A stretch of 64,000 nt of DNA from Scytonema sp. UIC 10036 (GCF_009725235.1 NZ_WJFC01000003.1:1-64000); one strand, 5' to 3'. Counted from the stretch's first letter, positions 34,701 through 44,253 are shown. A program made the numbers and translations. Notes: generated by a model not told the origin, from the letters alone.

Positions 34701-36716
34701 TCGTTGCAGACAGGATTAAATGCAGACTTTAATCTTCAAAGCGCTCAGGCGCAATGGGGAGAATACACTATTGAACAATTCATAGCTAGAGGAACTTATG
34801 CAGATGGGATCGTCACACTGTTACCCCTGCGTGTTAATTTAGGTCAAGGACTACTAGCTTTCACAGGACAGTTAGGAACTCAAGAACTATCCGGACAAGT
34901 GCGCGTTTCAGATCTACCTCTATCATTATTACAGCCTTTTATAGAAGAATATCCAGTTGATGTCACAGGTCAAGTCAATGCTGTCGCCACTCTGGGAGGG
35001 AGTTTAGAAGATCCCCAAGCAATAGGAGAAGTGACGTTGGTAGATGCAACCGTAAACGAGCAACCCGTGCGCTCAGGAGAATTGAGCTTCAACTATAACA
35101 ATGCTCGTTTCAATTTTGCCAGTACCGTGTTAGTGGCGGGTACGCAGCCATTGGAAATTCAAGGAAGTGTACCCATTGCCTTGCCGAGCGCTGACACGCA
35201 GCCAGATAGCAATCAAATTAGCGTCACAGCCAACGTGCAAGATGAGGGCTTAGCGCTGTTAAATCTATTTACCGATGCAGTAACTTGGGTCAATGGAACC
35301 GGACAACTGAATGTAAAAGTTGGAGGTACCTTAAACCAACCAACGATCGCGGGAAATGCCACCGTTCAAAATGCAACTTTGCAAGCCACAGCGCTGACTG
35401 AACCATTAACAGATGTGACAGGAACGTTGCAATTTAATGACAATAGGGTGATAGTCGAAGGCGTTCAAGGGGAATACGAAGGGGGTCGATTGACTGCGGA
35501 GGGAGTTATCCCCATTTATGAAGCAGCTCAAGCACAACAGGCAACTACTAATAATCCTCTCACAGTATCGCTACAAAACCTGGAATTGGAAGTACAGGAG
35601 TTGTATCAAGGCGATGTCAGCGGTGATGTCGTCATTGGGGGAACAGTGCTTAACCCAGAAATTGGCGGAGAGATTCGCTTGAGCGATGGACAAGTCAAGA
35701 TCGGACAAGATGCTAATACTCCCCCTACATCAGCAACCACAGCCTCTGAAGAGAGCACAGAAGCAGATAGTTCAACGAGAAGCGCTGCAACTACAACCGC
35801 CCGTTCACCCATACCTATAGACTTTGAAAATTTACGGCTTATTCTAGGCAATGATGTTCAGATAACAACTCAGCCGTTATTTGGAGACTTTATCCCAGGA
35901 GGCGATCTCCTGAGTCAATCCATACTAAGTTTTGAAACAAAAGGCGACCTAAGCATTAATGGTACCTTAGCCAATCCCCGCCCTCAAGGTGTTATCCGTC
36001 TTACAGGAGGACAAGTTAACTTATTTACCACTCAGTTTACCTTAGCGCGGGGCTACGAACACACTGCAGTCTTTACTCCTAGTGGAGGACTCAACCCCGT
36101 CCTAGATGTCCGACTTGTAGCATTTGTACCAGAGACAACAGGAGCATTATCGACTGGAAGCCGTATTCAAAACTCTCCTTTTTCTGCTGAAATTAGCGAT
36201 ATTCCAGCTGTCACCAGTTTAGGGACTTTAGAAACTGTTCGCGTTGAAGCCAGAGTCAGAGGACCCGCTAGTGAATTAGCTGACAATCTGGAATTGACGA
36301 GCACACCCGGTCGGAGTGAATCAGAAATTATTGCGTTGTTAGGTGGTTCTATCATTAATACTTTAGGTCAGACAGACTCAGCATTGGGAATTGCTACCTT
36401 TGCTGGTTCTACTTTGTTGAGTGGTTTGCAAGAAAACATTAGTGCAATAGGACAAGCGATCGGCTTTAGCGCCTTCCGCGTGTATCCCACCACTGTCGCC
36501 AATGAATCATCACGAGCTTCGGTATTGAGCTTAGCAGCAGAGGGAGTGTTTGATATTACTGAAAATTTCTCTGTCTCCCTATCACGAGTGTTTCTGACTA
36601 ATGAATCTTTCCGTTACAATGTACTCTACCGAGTCAATGACGACATTCTGATGCGAGGCTCTACCGATTTGGAAGACGAAAGTAGATTTGAAATTCAGTA
36701 TGAGACAAGGTTTTAA
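31773..36716 (+). pseudogene. tamB: tamB-like translocation/assembly protein, 5' truncated
   Basis: An open frame of about 1,650 codons runs from the element edge. It is rich in repeated beta-strand units (GQITANGQVQLSPQGNVALN and similar, at least three close tandem copies between about 32,400 and 33,100) and ends with the DUF490/TamB domain (NPRPQGVIRLTGGQVNLFTT, VEARVRGPASELADNLELTS, SESEIIALLGGSIIN, ISAIGQAIGFSAFRVYP) and a terminal FEIQYETRF. TamB spans the periplasm and works in outer-membrane biogenesis and lipid transport. The N-terminal membrane anchor is missing, because coding sequence begins abruptly at the TnpB element (QISTQPTRGGVLQLNG). A TTG at 31905 could restart it, but without the anchor. 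The rest of the frame is intact over 4.9 kb, so the truncation is recent. Confidence 0.85.
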
Positions 36717-36756
36717 GTGCAAGACGAGCATTTAGTATCAATAGTCCTCTCACTTC

Positions 36757-36895
36757 TTACCTCTGCGTACTCTGCGCCTCTGTGGTTAAATAAATTACTT
36801 TTAAACCGCAGAGGCGCTGAGAGCGCAGAGGAGAAAGATGAGGAATTGCCGCTTGACAGGGCGCTTGTGAGCATTGCCCACCCTAAAGTGCTTAA
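36757..36895. repeat. Dispersed palindromic repeat, copy 1
   Basis: Arms CCTCTGCGTACTCTGCGCC (36760-36778) and GGCGCTGAGAGCGCAGAGG (about 36813-36831) form a large imperfect hairpin around TTAAATAAATTACTTTTAAA. The same unit, with GACAGGGC and ATTGCCCACCCTA after it, recurs at 63565-63720. An apparent open frame here is only repeat sequence. Confidence 0.75.
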
Positions 36896-37001
36896 AATTT
36901 TTGACGAATGATTTAGGATTGCTACATTACGAAAGGCAAAACCAATTTCAGCTATAGTGAAAAACTCAATGTAGAATTTAAGTACAAGCTAACAATATGA
37001 A

Positions 37002-37382
37002 TTAAACACTTGAGCCTAAAGCTGCTGCTACTTGGTCAGCCAGTTTATGAGGATTGAAGGGTTTATTGATCACGCCTGTTACCCCCAGTTGAGCAAACAA
37101 ACGGTGGTCAGCACTTTGTCCCCTAGCTGTCAGTAAAATCACAGGGATATCCCTAGTAGCTGGATTTGCCTGTAGCTCTTGAAAAGTAGTTGGACCGTCT
37201 ATCTCAGGCATCATGACATCAAGAAGAATGGCATCGGGCTGAGCAGTCTGAGCCAATAACAGCCCTTCATGACCTGATGTAGCAGTTAACACTTGCCAGC
37301 CTCCCATAATCTCTAAACAGGTCTGAATCAACTTGCGAATGTCATCTTCATCATCAATAACTAGGATTTGCTTGGCTGTCAT
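37002..37382 (-). CDS. Single-domain response regulator (CheY-like)
   Basis: A 126-residue receiver domain without an output domain. Acidic pocket DDEDD (residues about 10-14), phospho-acceptor Asp in AILLDVMMPEIDG (about 55), the T/S switch in VILLTARG, and the conserved lysine in VINKPFNP. I chose ATG 37382 (MTAKQILVIDDEDD) because the domain starts right after it; in-frame upstream codons to 37451 lack a better start. It could relay or compete for phosphate with the hybrid kinase of this window; no kinase gene is adjacent. Confidence 0.9.
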   Translation of the reverse strand: MTAKQILVIDDEDDIRKLIQTCLEIMGGWQVLTATSGHEGLLLAQTAQPDAILLDVMMPEIDGPTTFQELQANPATRDIPVILLTARGQSADHRLFAQLGVTGVINKPFNPHKLADQVAAALGSSV

Positions 37383-37604
37383 TGTTATTGTCTTCCGTTC
37401 TATTGTTCTTACCATTGTCTTGCAATTCTTCAAAACTTTTTGTCCTAACAATAACTGGACTTAACTATACTTTTTCAGGAACTGTGTAAAGTTACTTAAG
37501 GTTCCACTACCTCTGTTACAGAAGTTTGCTTTCATTTCTTGTTATCTGCTATGTATATATATAGGAGTTTTTGCGTGTCCTCATAGAGAACACTTGAACA
37601 TCCG

Positions 37605-38006
37605 TTAGTCTAAACTCCAGTAGTAACTTCCAGGAATTGTGACTGCAACTCTTTTCAACTTATGCAGAGCGTCATGACAAATTGCCAAAGGCGCTGTTTT
37701 GCCATAAGTCCATCTTTCTTGATTAAAGCTTACTGCAAAGGGTAGACCTGGAAAAGCATTAGACTCACAACGAGATATTTCAAAGTGAGGACACTCGTAG
37801 TTTTCCAAAACGTTGGCAACCAGTTCTAAGGCTGCGTTAATATCTGTTGAATATGGACGTGCGGGTAAATTAAACTGTTCAGATACAATCTGGTCTAAAT
37901 CAGCGAGCGAGTTCAGCTGAATAGTTTCAGTAGCGTATCCTTTCATTGTTGTTTTCATTTTGAGCTTGCTTGATGGTTTTGGAAAAGAATATATTTGAGC
38001 GCCCAT
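37605..38006 (-). CDS. Hypothetical protein under a TCCAC-type promoter
   Basis: A 133-residue soluble protein, family not recognised. Segments NAALELVANVLENYECPHFE, GLPFAVSFNQERW and APLAICHDALHKLKRV look like a small alpha/beta domain. The last 20 residues are VAVTIPGSYYWSLD. An internal ATG at 37958 is an alternative start. Promoter copy 11 ends about 75 bases upstream, so this unknown gene belongs to the same regulon. Confidence 0.65.
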   Translation of the reverse strand: MGAQIYSFPKPSSKLKMKTTMKGYATETIQLNSLADLDQIVSEQFNLPARPYSTDINAALELVANVLENYECPHFEISRCESNAFPGLPFAVSFNQERWTYGKTAPLAICHDALHKLKRVAVTIPGSYYWSLD

Positions 38007-38082
38007 AGTTGTCTATCTTAAATTAACAGCAAGAATCGGCAGTTCTAATCGGGATATACCACGTATTTTTAATTCATTTTTA

Positions 38083-38114
38083 AAGCTAGAGCTTAAAAGT
38101 GGAAAACTTGAGCA
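38083..38114 (-). promoter_or_regulatory. TCCAC-type stress promoter, copy 11
   Basis: Minus strand: box TGCTCAAGTTTTCCACTTTT (38114-38095), first unit degenerate; then TAGCTT (38088-38083). It points toward the gene at 38006. Confidence 0.65.
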
Positions 38115-38296
38115 GAAGAGTAATTCTCAAGAATTGTCACTGGGGGCATTCACCCAACTACTTTACGAATCTATCAAAAACGCAGCAGTTGAGCGCGGTT
38201 GAAAGAAGTCAAATTTTTCCATACACGCGACATAATAGCAGTAGTAGGTGTCAGTTGCCCCAAGTACATCTGCGATATAACCAGCGAAAAAAGAGT

Positions 38297-38690
38297 ATGC
38301 TGAAATTGACGCGGTTCCACCTGCAACGCTATGGCGTTGCTGTAATAACGGTTTTACTGGCTCTGGTACTTACACGACTGCTATGGTCACTGCAAAAGCT
38401 GTCCCTGTACCCACTGTTTTTAGCTGCTGTTATGGTGAGTTCTTGGTATGGCGGTCTGGGAGCGGGGCTGCTGGCAATTGTTCTATCTGCTTTAGCTAGT
38501 ATCTACTTTTTTATAGCTCCAATTCATTCGCTGGCTGTTACCATACCTAGCATAGTAGGGCTAATTCAGTTCGTGCTAGTCGCACTGTTGATCAACTCAC
38601 TAAACGTGGCACTGCGTTTTGCTAAAAAGCAAGCTGAAGTTGCTTTGGCAAAGCTTCGCTCGTCTTGCCAAAAAGTCTGAAGAATATTAA
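38297..38690 (+). pseudogene. DUF4118 hybrid kinase with internal deletion
   Basis: From ATG 38297 the frame gives a DUF4118 four-helix sensor domain (VSSWYGGLGAGLLAIVLSAL, VGLIQFVLVALLINSLNVAL), closely matching residues 1-115 of the intact kinase at 58083. It then jumps to the last codons of the same gene: GCT CGT CTT GCC AAA AAG TCT GAA GAA up to TAA 38688-38690, in another frame, so the translated product stops at 38678-38680. PAS, HisKA, ATPase and receiver are gone. In the intact copy the 7-base AGCTGAG occurs at both breakpoints (58415-58421 and 60062-60068), so deletion between short repeats is likely. The remaining 127-residue membrane domain might still be made. Confidence 0.85.
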
Positions 38691-38737
38691 GCGATCGACA
38701 ACCCCCATAAAACAATTTTGGCAATCTTGCGAGGTGC

Positions 38738-38769
38738 TCCACAACTTTTCCACCATTTAGAGATATCCT
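38738..38769 (+). promoter_or_regulatory. TCCAC-type stress promoter, copy 12
   Basis: Box TCCACAACTTTTCCACCATT at 38738-38757; hexamer TATCCT at 38764-38769. It points toward the SLH gene at 39136. The next 35 bases (GAAGCAGTTAAGTAGCTTA) are shared with copy 19 at 60164. Confidence 0.8.
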
Positions 38770-38816
38770 CAGACTAGAAGCAGTTAAGTAGCTTACAGCA
38801 GTTTTTAAATCAATGA

Positions 38817-38898
38817 ACCACACTATGCTCTTGTGGTACGGGTGTCCTCGCCCGTACATCATAGAGGTCGGGCGGAGGACGCCCTGTGGTCTTTTAAC
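38817..38898. repeat. Small palindromic repeat in the SLH gene leader
   Basis: Contains GTACGGGTGTCCTCGCCCGT, which folds with 7-base arms (GTACGGG/CCCGTAC), and GGGCGGAGGACGCCC with 5-base arms. It is absent from the paralogous leader at 60196-60543, so it was inserted there or lost here. Confidence 0.6.
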
Positions 38899-39135
38899 CT
38901 GAAAATTGCTGTTACTGGCTTTCAGCGACTTAACCTCCACTATCTATAAGCGCTAATTGTTGGGTGTTGCACATTTGAAATGATTTAGAAAGAAACATAA
39001 AGCGTTCAATAACTAAATCAATTTCTTCACTGTGCAATGCTTATTTTTTGCACGCTCCTTTCACTGCAACCCGATACAGGAATTGTATGTGAGGTAAAGC
39101 TTAGAACTCATTTCATAATTTGGAGGATTTTGACA

Positions 39136-39957
39136 ATGTTTAATTTATTACGTTCTTTATCAAGTAGTGCCGCTTTGCTATCTGTTACTATGACAGCCGG
39201 CGCAATAGCTACAGGTGCGATCGCTACTCCCGCAATTGCTCAGACGACTTCTCCATCTCCCACACCAAGTGCAGATAACAAGTATTTTGATGTCAACTTT
39301 TTTGATGTTGCACCAAGTTACTGGGCAAAACCATATATTCAAACTCTGGTTCAAAACAACATACTTGAAGGTTTTCCTGATGGAACATTTAGACCAGAGC
39401 AGCTTGTAGAACGTGCAGAATTTGCTGCAATGATTGCCAATGCTTTTGAACAAAATCAAGTTCGACCGTTAGGTGACACTGGATTTAGAGATGTGCCTGC
39501 CGACTACTGGGCAACTTCTGCTATTAAAGAAGCTTTTCAAACAGGATTTATGCAAGGCTACGGTGGTGGGCAGTTTTTGCCAAGACAATCTATTACCAGA
39601 GCACAGGCGATTACTGCTTTAGCACAGGGCTTAAATTTGTCTGCTGATGGTACACCTGCGGAAATTCTCAGAAGTACTTATAAAGATGCCGGATGGATAC
39701 CAGCTTATGCGATCGATCCGATAGCGGCTGCAACAGAGGCAAATCTTGTTGTTAACTACCCAAATGTACAAGCGTTGAATCCGCTCAAATCTCTTACTCG
39801 TGCGGAAGCAGCAGCACTTTTACATCAAGCCTTAGTGAAGCAAGGGCGGTTAGAACCACTCGCTGATAATGTTACAGCTAGCCAGTATATTGTGGGTCGC
39901 AATAGTGAGGTCAATCAAAGCACCTCAAGTACTGCATCTACAAGCCCTGGCAGTTGA
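39136..39957 (+). CDS. SLH-domain surface protein, fasciclin domain deleted
   Basis: A 273-residue secreted protein: signal peptide ending near AIAQT, then three SLH repeats (APSYWAKPYIQTLVQNNILE, GFRDVPADYWATSAIKEAFQ, DAGWIPAYAIDPIAAATEAN) that bind wall polysaccharide or form the porin-type periplasmic anchor. It matches the first 245 residues of the intact gene at 60544. The fasciclin domain is missing: after STSPG the DNA jumps to the last fasciclin codons (GCA GTT GAT GAA GTT TTA, 39950 to TAG 40004-40006) in another frame. The ATG at 39136 has GGAGG 10 bases upstream; a TTG at 39037 is unlikely. Confidence 0.85.
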   Translation: MFNLLRSLSSSAALLSVTMTAGAIATGAIATPAIAQTTSPSPTPSADNKYFDVNFFDVAPSYWAKPYIQTLVQNNILEGFPDGTFRPEQLVERAEFAAMIANAFEQNQVRPLGDTGFRDVPADYWATSAIKEAFQTGFMQGYGGGQFLPRQSITRAQAITALAQGLNLSADGTPAEILRSTYKDAGWIPAYAIDPIAAATEANLVVNYPNVQALNPLKSLTRAEAAALLHQALVKQGRLEPLADNVTASQYIVGRNSEVNQSTSSTASTSPGS

Positions 39958-40079
39958 TGAAGTTTTACTACTACCTAACTTTAACTGGAACCAGTTAAGA
40001 AAATAGCAAAACCTGTTTGCTTGGACATTGGAAAGCAATCCAATGTCATGCGTGAAAAATTCTGACAGAGGAGGGTGTT

Positions 40080-40748
40080 ATGACAGATGAAGAAATGAGA
40101 ACCATTATTATAGATAACTTCGCGCTTGATGACCGTGTGAACACAGCTGAAGTTAGTGTAGTAGTTGATAATTCCAGAGTCACCCTTACAGGCACAGTAT
40201 CGAGTTACAGGGCTAAACGTATTGTTGAGGAAGATGTTAGAGAGGTTGTGGGAATCCTTAAGATTAACAATCAACTATGGGTGCAGTATCCGCTTATGAC
40301 TCCTGTCCTTACAGATGAAGAAATCGCATCAAATGTTGCAAACGCTCTCACTAGGAACCCAGAGATTGACGACAATAAGATCGATGTCAGCGTTATAGGA
40401 GGTTTATTGACTCTCCATGGTACAGTAGATGCTTTTTGGAAGAAATTTCAGGCGGAAGATATTGCCTACTCGATTACTGGGGTCATTGATGTTATCAATG
40501 AATTAGCGGTTGTACCTACTAAAAACGCTCAAGATGAGGAGCTTGCAAAATGCATTGAGAACGCCTTGGAACGCAATATGGATGTAGAAGCTGAAGATGT
40601 AAACGTGATAGTAGAGAATAGTAGAGTTTCTTTGATAGGTTTTGTTCCTAATTGGGCAGCGTGGCGAGCGGCGCATAATACAGCCTCCTATACTACAGGA
40701 GTCATTATGGTAGTAGATAAGCTCGCCATTCGTTATCCAGATAATTGA
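40080..40748 (+). CDS. Triple BON-domain protein
   Basis: A 222-residue protein with three BON domains of about 65 residues (VNTAEVSVVVDNSRVTLTGT; DDNKIDVSVIGGLLTLHGTV; EDVNVIVENSRVSLIGFVP). Each repeats the pattern I-x-V-x-V-x-x-G-x-V-x-L-x-G-x-V. BON domains bind phospholipid or ligands in osmotically induced proteins such as OsmY; no signal peptide is visible here, so the protein may be cytosolic. GAGGAGGG precedes the ATG. No TCCAC box is upstream, although the function fits stress. Spacing to the preceding fasciclin remnant is 74 bases. Confidence 0.88.
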   Translation: MTDEEMRTIIIDNFALDDRVNTAEVSVVVDNSRVTLTGTVSSYRAKRIVEEDVREVVGILKINNQLWVQYPLMTPVLTDEEIASNVANALTRNPEIDDNKIDVSVIGGLLTLHGTVDAFWKKFQAEDIAYSITGVIDVINELAVVPTKNAQDEELAKCIENALERNMDVEAEDVNVIVENSRVSLIGFVPNWAAWRAAHNTASYTTGVIMVVDKLAIRYPDN

Positions 40749-40838
40749 TAAAGTGCTTCTTGCAATCTGCGCTTTGCTATCGTGCTCAATCCTAAAAACG
40801 GTCTAACGGCTTTCTTACAAGTCCGAACTCCAGAATAG

Positions 40839-41156
40839 TGTAGTGCTCGGTTCTACAATACCGTTATCGGACATTTGCTCGGACTGAGTGCAGGGTTTCT
40901 TGCCGTTGTGCTTCTAGGTGCTAGGGATGCTCCTGCCGTTCTCTCTACTAACCAACTTGTTCCCGTTCGGGTGTGGGCGTCTGTCTTGGCGATCGCATTG
41001 AATATGCTAGGAGTGTTATTCTTACGTGCTTCTCATCCTCCTGCTGCTGCAACCACCCTCCTCGTTGCTCTTGGTGGCTTCAAACCGACAGTACAAGACG
41101 CCCTAACGATAATGATTGGAGTTTTGATTATTGCAACAATTGGTGAGGGACTTTGA
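40839..41156 (+). pseudogene. HPP-family membrane protein, 5' truncated
   Basis: The frame is open from 40839, after a stop, and reads YNTVIGHLLGLSAGFLAVVL, then VRVWASVLAIALNMLGVLFL and ASHPPAAATTLLVALGGF, which holds the H-P-P motif that gives the family its name. The N-terminal two helices and start codon are missing. TTG 40875 could start a 93-residue product. HPP proteins are membrane transport-related (nitrite or metal); this copy is probably dead. Confidence 0.75.
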
Positions 41157-41345
41157 CGTATTCGACTAAGGAAAGTAGTAAGTTAATAAGCATCATACAT
41201 AAATGAAATTTGCATGAAATACCAGTACTTCATAGGTAACAAATATTCCTTATTGCTATTGATAGACGCATTTGTATCTCTACATTTATAAAGTAAGTTT
41301 AAAGGCAATTATGCCTGCAATTTAGTAAATACAGAGGTAAAAATC
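41157..41345. other. Spacer
   Basis: AT-rich spacer before the copper-binding gene; GAGG at 41335 is the ribosome binding site. Nothing else seen. Confidence 0.4.
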
Positions 41346-41714
41346 ATGGCTATACAACAACTTACCTTGAATCAAGTTAATCAAGAAATGCAGCAGTGTA
41401 TTCAAAACTGCTTAGATTGCCATAGTATTTGCTTGAATACTGTAAATTACTGTTTGCAAAAGGGCGGTAATCATGCAGAAGCAGCTCATATTCGGTTAAT
41501 GCTTGATTGCGCTGAAATTTGTGAAACCAGTGCTAATTTTATGCTGCGGACTTCTGACCTTCATACCCGTACCTGTGGCGTTTGTGCGGAAGTGTGTGAG
41601 CGGTGCGCTCAAGATTGCGAGCGCATGGGTGATGATGCTCAAATGAAAGCTTGCGCTGATATGTGCCGCCGATGTGCTGAATCTTGTCGGCAAATGTCAA
41701 TGGCAACTGTATAA
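41346..41714 (+). CDS. Four-helix bundle copper-binding protein (DUF326/Csp type)
   Basis: A 122-residue protein with 15 cysteines arranged along four helices (CIQNCLDCHSICLNTVNYC, DCAEICETSANFML, CGVCAEVCERCAQDCERM, CADMCRRCAESCRQM), the pattern of cytosolic copper-storage proteins of the Csp3 kind. No signal peptide, so it would store copper in the cytosol. GAGG lies 7 bases before the ATG, and a hairpin at 41727-41753 ends the transcript. Confidence 0.92.
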   Translation: MAIQQLTLNQVNQEMQQCIQNCLDCHSICLNTVNYCLQKGGNHAEAAHIRLMLDCAEICETSANFMLRTSDLHTRTCGVCAEVCERCAQDCERMGDDAQMKACADMCRRCAESCRQMSMATV

Positions 41715-41726
41715 GTCACTAGAAAC

Positions 41727-41753
41727 GCTGGCTACTGTAATCCGGTAGCCAGC
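41727..41753 (+). terminator. Hairpin after the copper-binding gene
   Basis: Perfect 9-base arms GCTGGCTAC and GTAGCCAGC with a 9-base loop, 13 bases after the stop. No T-run. Confidence 0.65.
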
Positions 41754-41972
41754 AAGTGCGATCGACGCTGATGCAGAGGCACTGGCAATCTGAGCCATGT
41801 TCAAAACAATACCTTTGCCAATTTACGAGGGTGAATGGATGTATTCACTCTTTTTTCTCTGCAGCTTGGTAAAAACAATTAGTCTTAAAAATTCCTGCAA
41901 GGTTTCCCATAAGGTTTGCGGGAGCGAGATTTTGAAAAGGTTATTCATAAGGGAGGAATTTATCCAGAATGA

Positions 41973-42158
41973 CCGTTGAAATATCGAGATTTTGAACCGT
42001 ACTACATCCAGGCAGAAAAACTGTATGACGTCCACGCTCAGGAAGGAGAAGACCCAACCGAACCTCCTCGTAGCAAGCCATATCCTTATCTGCCTGTAAG
42101 TCATGAGCCGGATATGCAGTCCCTTGCTGATGGCATCCGCAAACTAGGTTATTATCCA
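41973..42158 (+). pseudogene. Fragment of a GMC oxidoreductase
   Basis: Codons read LKYRDFEPYYIQAEKLYDVH, GEDPTEPPRSKPYPYLPVSH and EPDMQSLADGIRKLGYYP. This is the interior of glucose-methanol-choline family flavoproteins, after the first FAD segment. Both the FAD-binding start and the catalytic C-terminus are missing. The alpha/beta hydrolase gene begins 17 bases later. Confidence 0.78.
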
Positions 42159-42175
42159 TTTTTCTGCTGCCTAAA

Positions 42176-42955
42176 ATGTCTCAAGAGAATAGTTCTTCAT
42201 ACTTTTTTACACCCTATGATTTTCATCCGATGTATCCATTGTTTATTTTCTTACCCGGTATGGATGAAACGGGAAAAGAACTCATGTGTTTGCAAACAGC
42301 AGGTCTAGAAACCGCATTTGATGTACGTTGTTTTGTGATTCCACCTGATGAACTCACAAGTTGGAATGACTTAGCTGAAAAAGTTGTGACTTTAACTCAA
42401 TCAGAGTTAGAAAGGACACCACGATCATCTGTGTATCTTTGTGGTGAATCTTTTGGTGGTTGTATAGTGCTGAAAATTCTAGAGAAATTTCCGCAACTGT
42501 TTACTCGGGTGATTTTAATTAACTGTGGGTCTTCTTTTTCTCGGGTATCTTGGCTCAATTTTGGTTCACTTTTGTTTTCTTTCACGCCCGCAATTTTTTA
42601 CAAAATCTTCTCATTTGTATCTTTGCCGTTTCTGGCTTCTTTAAATCGACTTTCATCTACTGCTCAAAAAGCCTTGCTAGATTCTGTCTGTTCTGTACCT
42701 AAGAAAACTGCTAACCAGCGCCTATGTCTTTTAAGAGAGTTTAAAGTTGATGAGACAAAGCTTTCTCAGATCGTGCAACCTGTCTTACTTATTGCTAGTA
42801 AAAATGACCATCTTTTGCCTTCTGAAGATGAAGCAAAACGTTTAGCTAAAATTTTCTATAATTCTCGACTTGTGATTTTGCCTAATGGCGGTCATGCTTG
42901 TTTAGTGGAGGAAGATATACATTTAATAAAAGTTTTACGAGCAGAAAATTTTTAA
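42176..42955 (+). CDS. Alpha/beta hydrolase
   Basis: A 259-residue hydrolase with the full triad: nucleophile Ser in VYLCGESFGGCIVL, Asp in LLIASKNDHLLPS, His in ILPNGGHACLVEE. The N-terminal beta strand PLFIFLPGMDETGKEL contains the oxyanion loop. It resembles plant/cyanobacterial esterase/acyltransferase-like proteins, with chlorophyll- or diacylglycerol-related substrates possible, but the substrate is unknown. The ATG at 42176 lies inside the junction to the GMC fragment, so the gene's own promoter may have been lost or replaced. Confidence 0.85.
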   Translation: MSQENSSSYFFTPYDFHPMYPLFIFLPGMDETGKELMCLQTAGLETAFDVRCFVIPPDELTSWNDLAEKVVTLTQSELERTPRSSVYLCGESFGGCIVLKILEKFPQLFTRVILINCGSSFSRVSWLNFGSLLFSFTPAIFYKIFSFVSLPFLASLNRLSSTAQKALLDSVCSVPKKTANQRLCLLREFKVDETKLSQIVQPVLLIASKNDHLLPSEDEAKRLAKIFYNSRLVILPNGGHACLVEEDIHLIKVLRAENF

Positions 42956-43042
42956 TTAATTACCCATCCTTCAAAATAAAGCTTAAGCGATGTACGATCC
43001 GCTTCATTGATTCCCTATAGTGAAGGCTTGTTCTCATATCTG

Positions 43043-43432
43043 TTAGAAGCGACGACGCACAGGCGGTATATTACTGCGTAATGCTTGCCACGTTAGCGTT
43101 CCTACCCTACCATCACCAACCAATCTCTGCGATCGCTGAAAGGCAGTTACTGCGCTAGCAGTCTTAGGACCATAAATACCATCAATAGCTCCGTCATAAA
43201 ACCCCAGCCATTGCAAAACAGCTTGCACATCTCTCACAGCCTCTCCACGAGATGCACGTGTGAGCAAGGGGGCATTCAGGGGAGAGTATTCTGAAAGTCT
43301 GCCTGCTATTCTGGCATTATCATTTGTTTGTGCCCTAGCAGCAGGTGCAAAACTAAAGGCTTGCATCCCTAGAAACAATGCAAAAATAAAGCCCCATGTT
43401 AGAATTATTGAGTGCATAAATCGACTATTCAT
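43043..43432 (-). CDS. Secreted peptidoglycan-binding domain protein
   Basis: A 129-residue exported protein: signal peptide ending near ARAQT, then one PG_binding_1 domain (RASRGEAVRDVQAVLQWLGF, GAIDGIYGPKTASAVTAFQR, DGRVGTLTWQALR). It is the paralogue of 4169-4558 with the same length and layout. ATG 43432 is preferred, with GAGG just before it, over a TTG at 43450. It lies about 260 bases downstream of a PRC-barrel gene on the same strand, the same order as at 3146-4558, but the spacing is larger and a non-coding insert (43460-43690) separates them. Confidence 0.88.
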   Translation of the reverse strand: MNSRFMHSIILTWGFIFALFLGMQAFSFAPAARAQTNDNARIAGRLSEYSPLNAPLLTRASRGEAVRDVQAVLQWLGFYDGAIDGIYGPKTASAVTAFQRSQRLVGDGRVGTLTWQALRSNIPPVRRRF

Positions 43433-43690
43433 AACCTCATTTTCCTTCAATCTTTAGAAATTTTGTTAATATAAAATCCCAATTCATACTAATAGATTAA
43501 AACAATTTGTGGAAATTGTTACTAAAAATACTGCCTCGATATACGTAATTTTTTAAGATAATAAAATACACAATATATCTTGCAAAAAAGGGAGCGATCG
43601 TAACTGATTTTAGTAGCGATCGTCCAATCTAAAAAAAGCCTTGGAACATGGCTGAAAAAGATATTGACTGGGAAGTTTGTCAGCAGTTTA

Positions 43691-44200
43691 TCACATTTCT
43701 GCCCTATTGCGGTTCTTCCGACTTATCAGGCGTTCTTCATAGGTTCTGAGATTGCGATCGCCCAAATCGTAAAAGTAAGGCTCTTGTAAATAATTGTAGG
43801 TAGCGGCGTTATAAGAAAACGGGCTCAAAGCCGTTGTTCCTACTAACGGGCGATAAACTCCTCTAACTCGCTCCTCATAATCATTGTCAAGTGCCAAATT
43901 TTCACTAAATTCCGGCAAATTTTTCACTTGCTCTTTGGTCAATCCTGAAACATTCAATCGTTTATCATCATAATCGAGGCGAGCTAAACCAACTGGAAGC
44001 AATACTTTTTTGCCCAAAATCCAGAAGCCTGTATCAACTATGAAATAACGGAAACGACCATCATCTTCATCTACTAGCACGTTGGTAACAGAGCCAACCC
44101 TATCACCATCGGCATAAACACCGAAGTTTTTGATGTCATGACCATCAAAAATGTCATTAGCGTAGTTGGGATCGTATTCATCAAGTTTGTACAAAGCCAT
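43691..44200 (-). CDS. PRC-barrel protein lacking DUF2382
   Basis: A 169-residue protein. The PRC barrel (VGSVTNVLVDEDDGRFRYFI, GFWILGKKVLLPVGLARLDY) is intact. The protein ends LISRKNRNRAEM, just where the paralogues continue with GEV and the DUF2382 domain, so the C-terminal domain was lost by an early stop or 3' deletion. Promoter copy 13 ends about 55 bases upstream. Confidence 0.88.
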   Translation of the reverse strand: MALYKLDEYDPNYANDIFDGHDIKNFGVYADGDRVGSVTNVLVDEDDGRFRYFIVDTGFWILGKKVLLPVGLARLDYDDKRLNVSGLTKEQVKNLPEFSENLALDNDYEERVRGVYRPLVGTTALSPFSYNAATYNYLQEPYFYDLGDRNLRTYEERLISRKNRNRAEM

Positions 44201-44253
44201 GTTTTTATTTCCCTAATTACTATTATTTATTACGTTCAAGTTCAAACATTTTG

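Noticed and set aside
36717..36911. Open frame of 64 codons after tamB
   Set aside because: It lies entirely in a dispersed palindromic repeat also present at 63565-63720.
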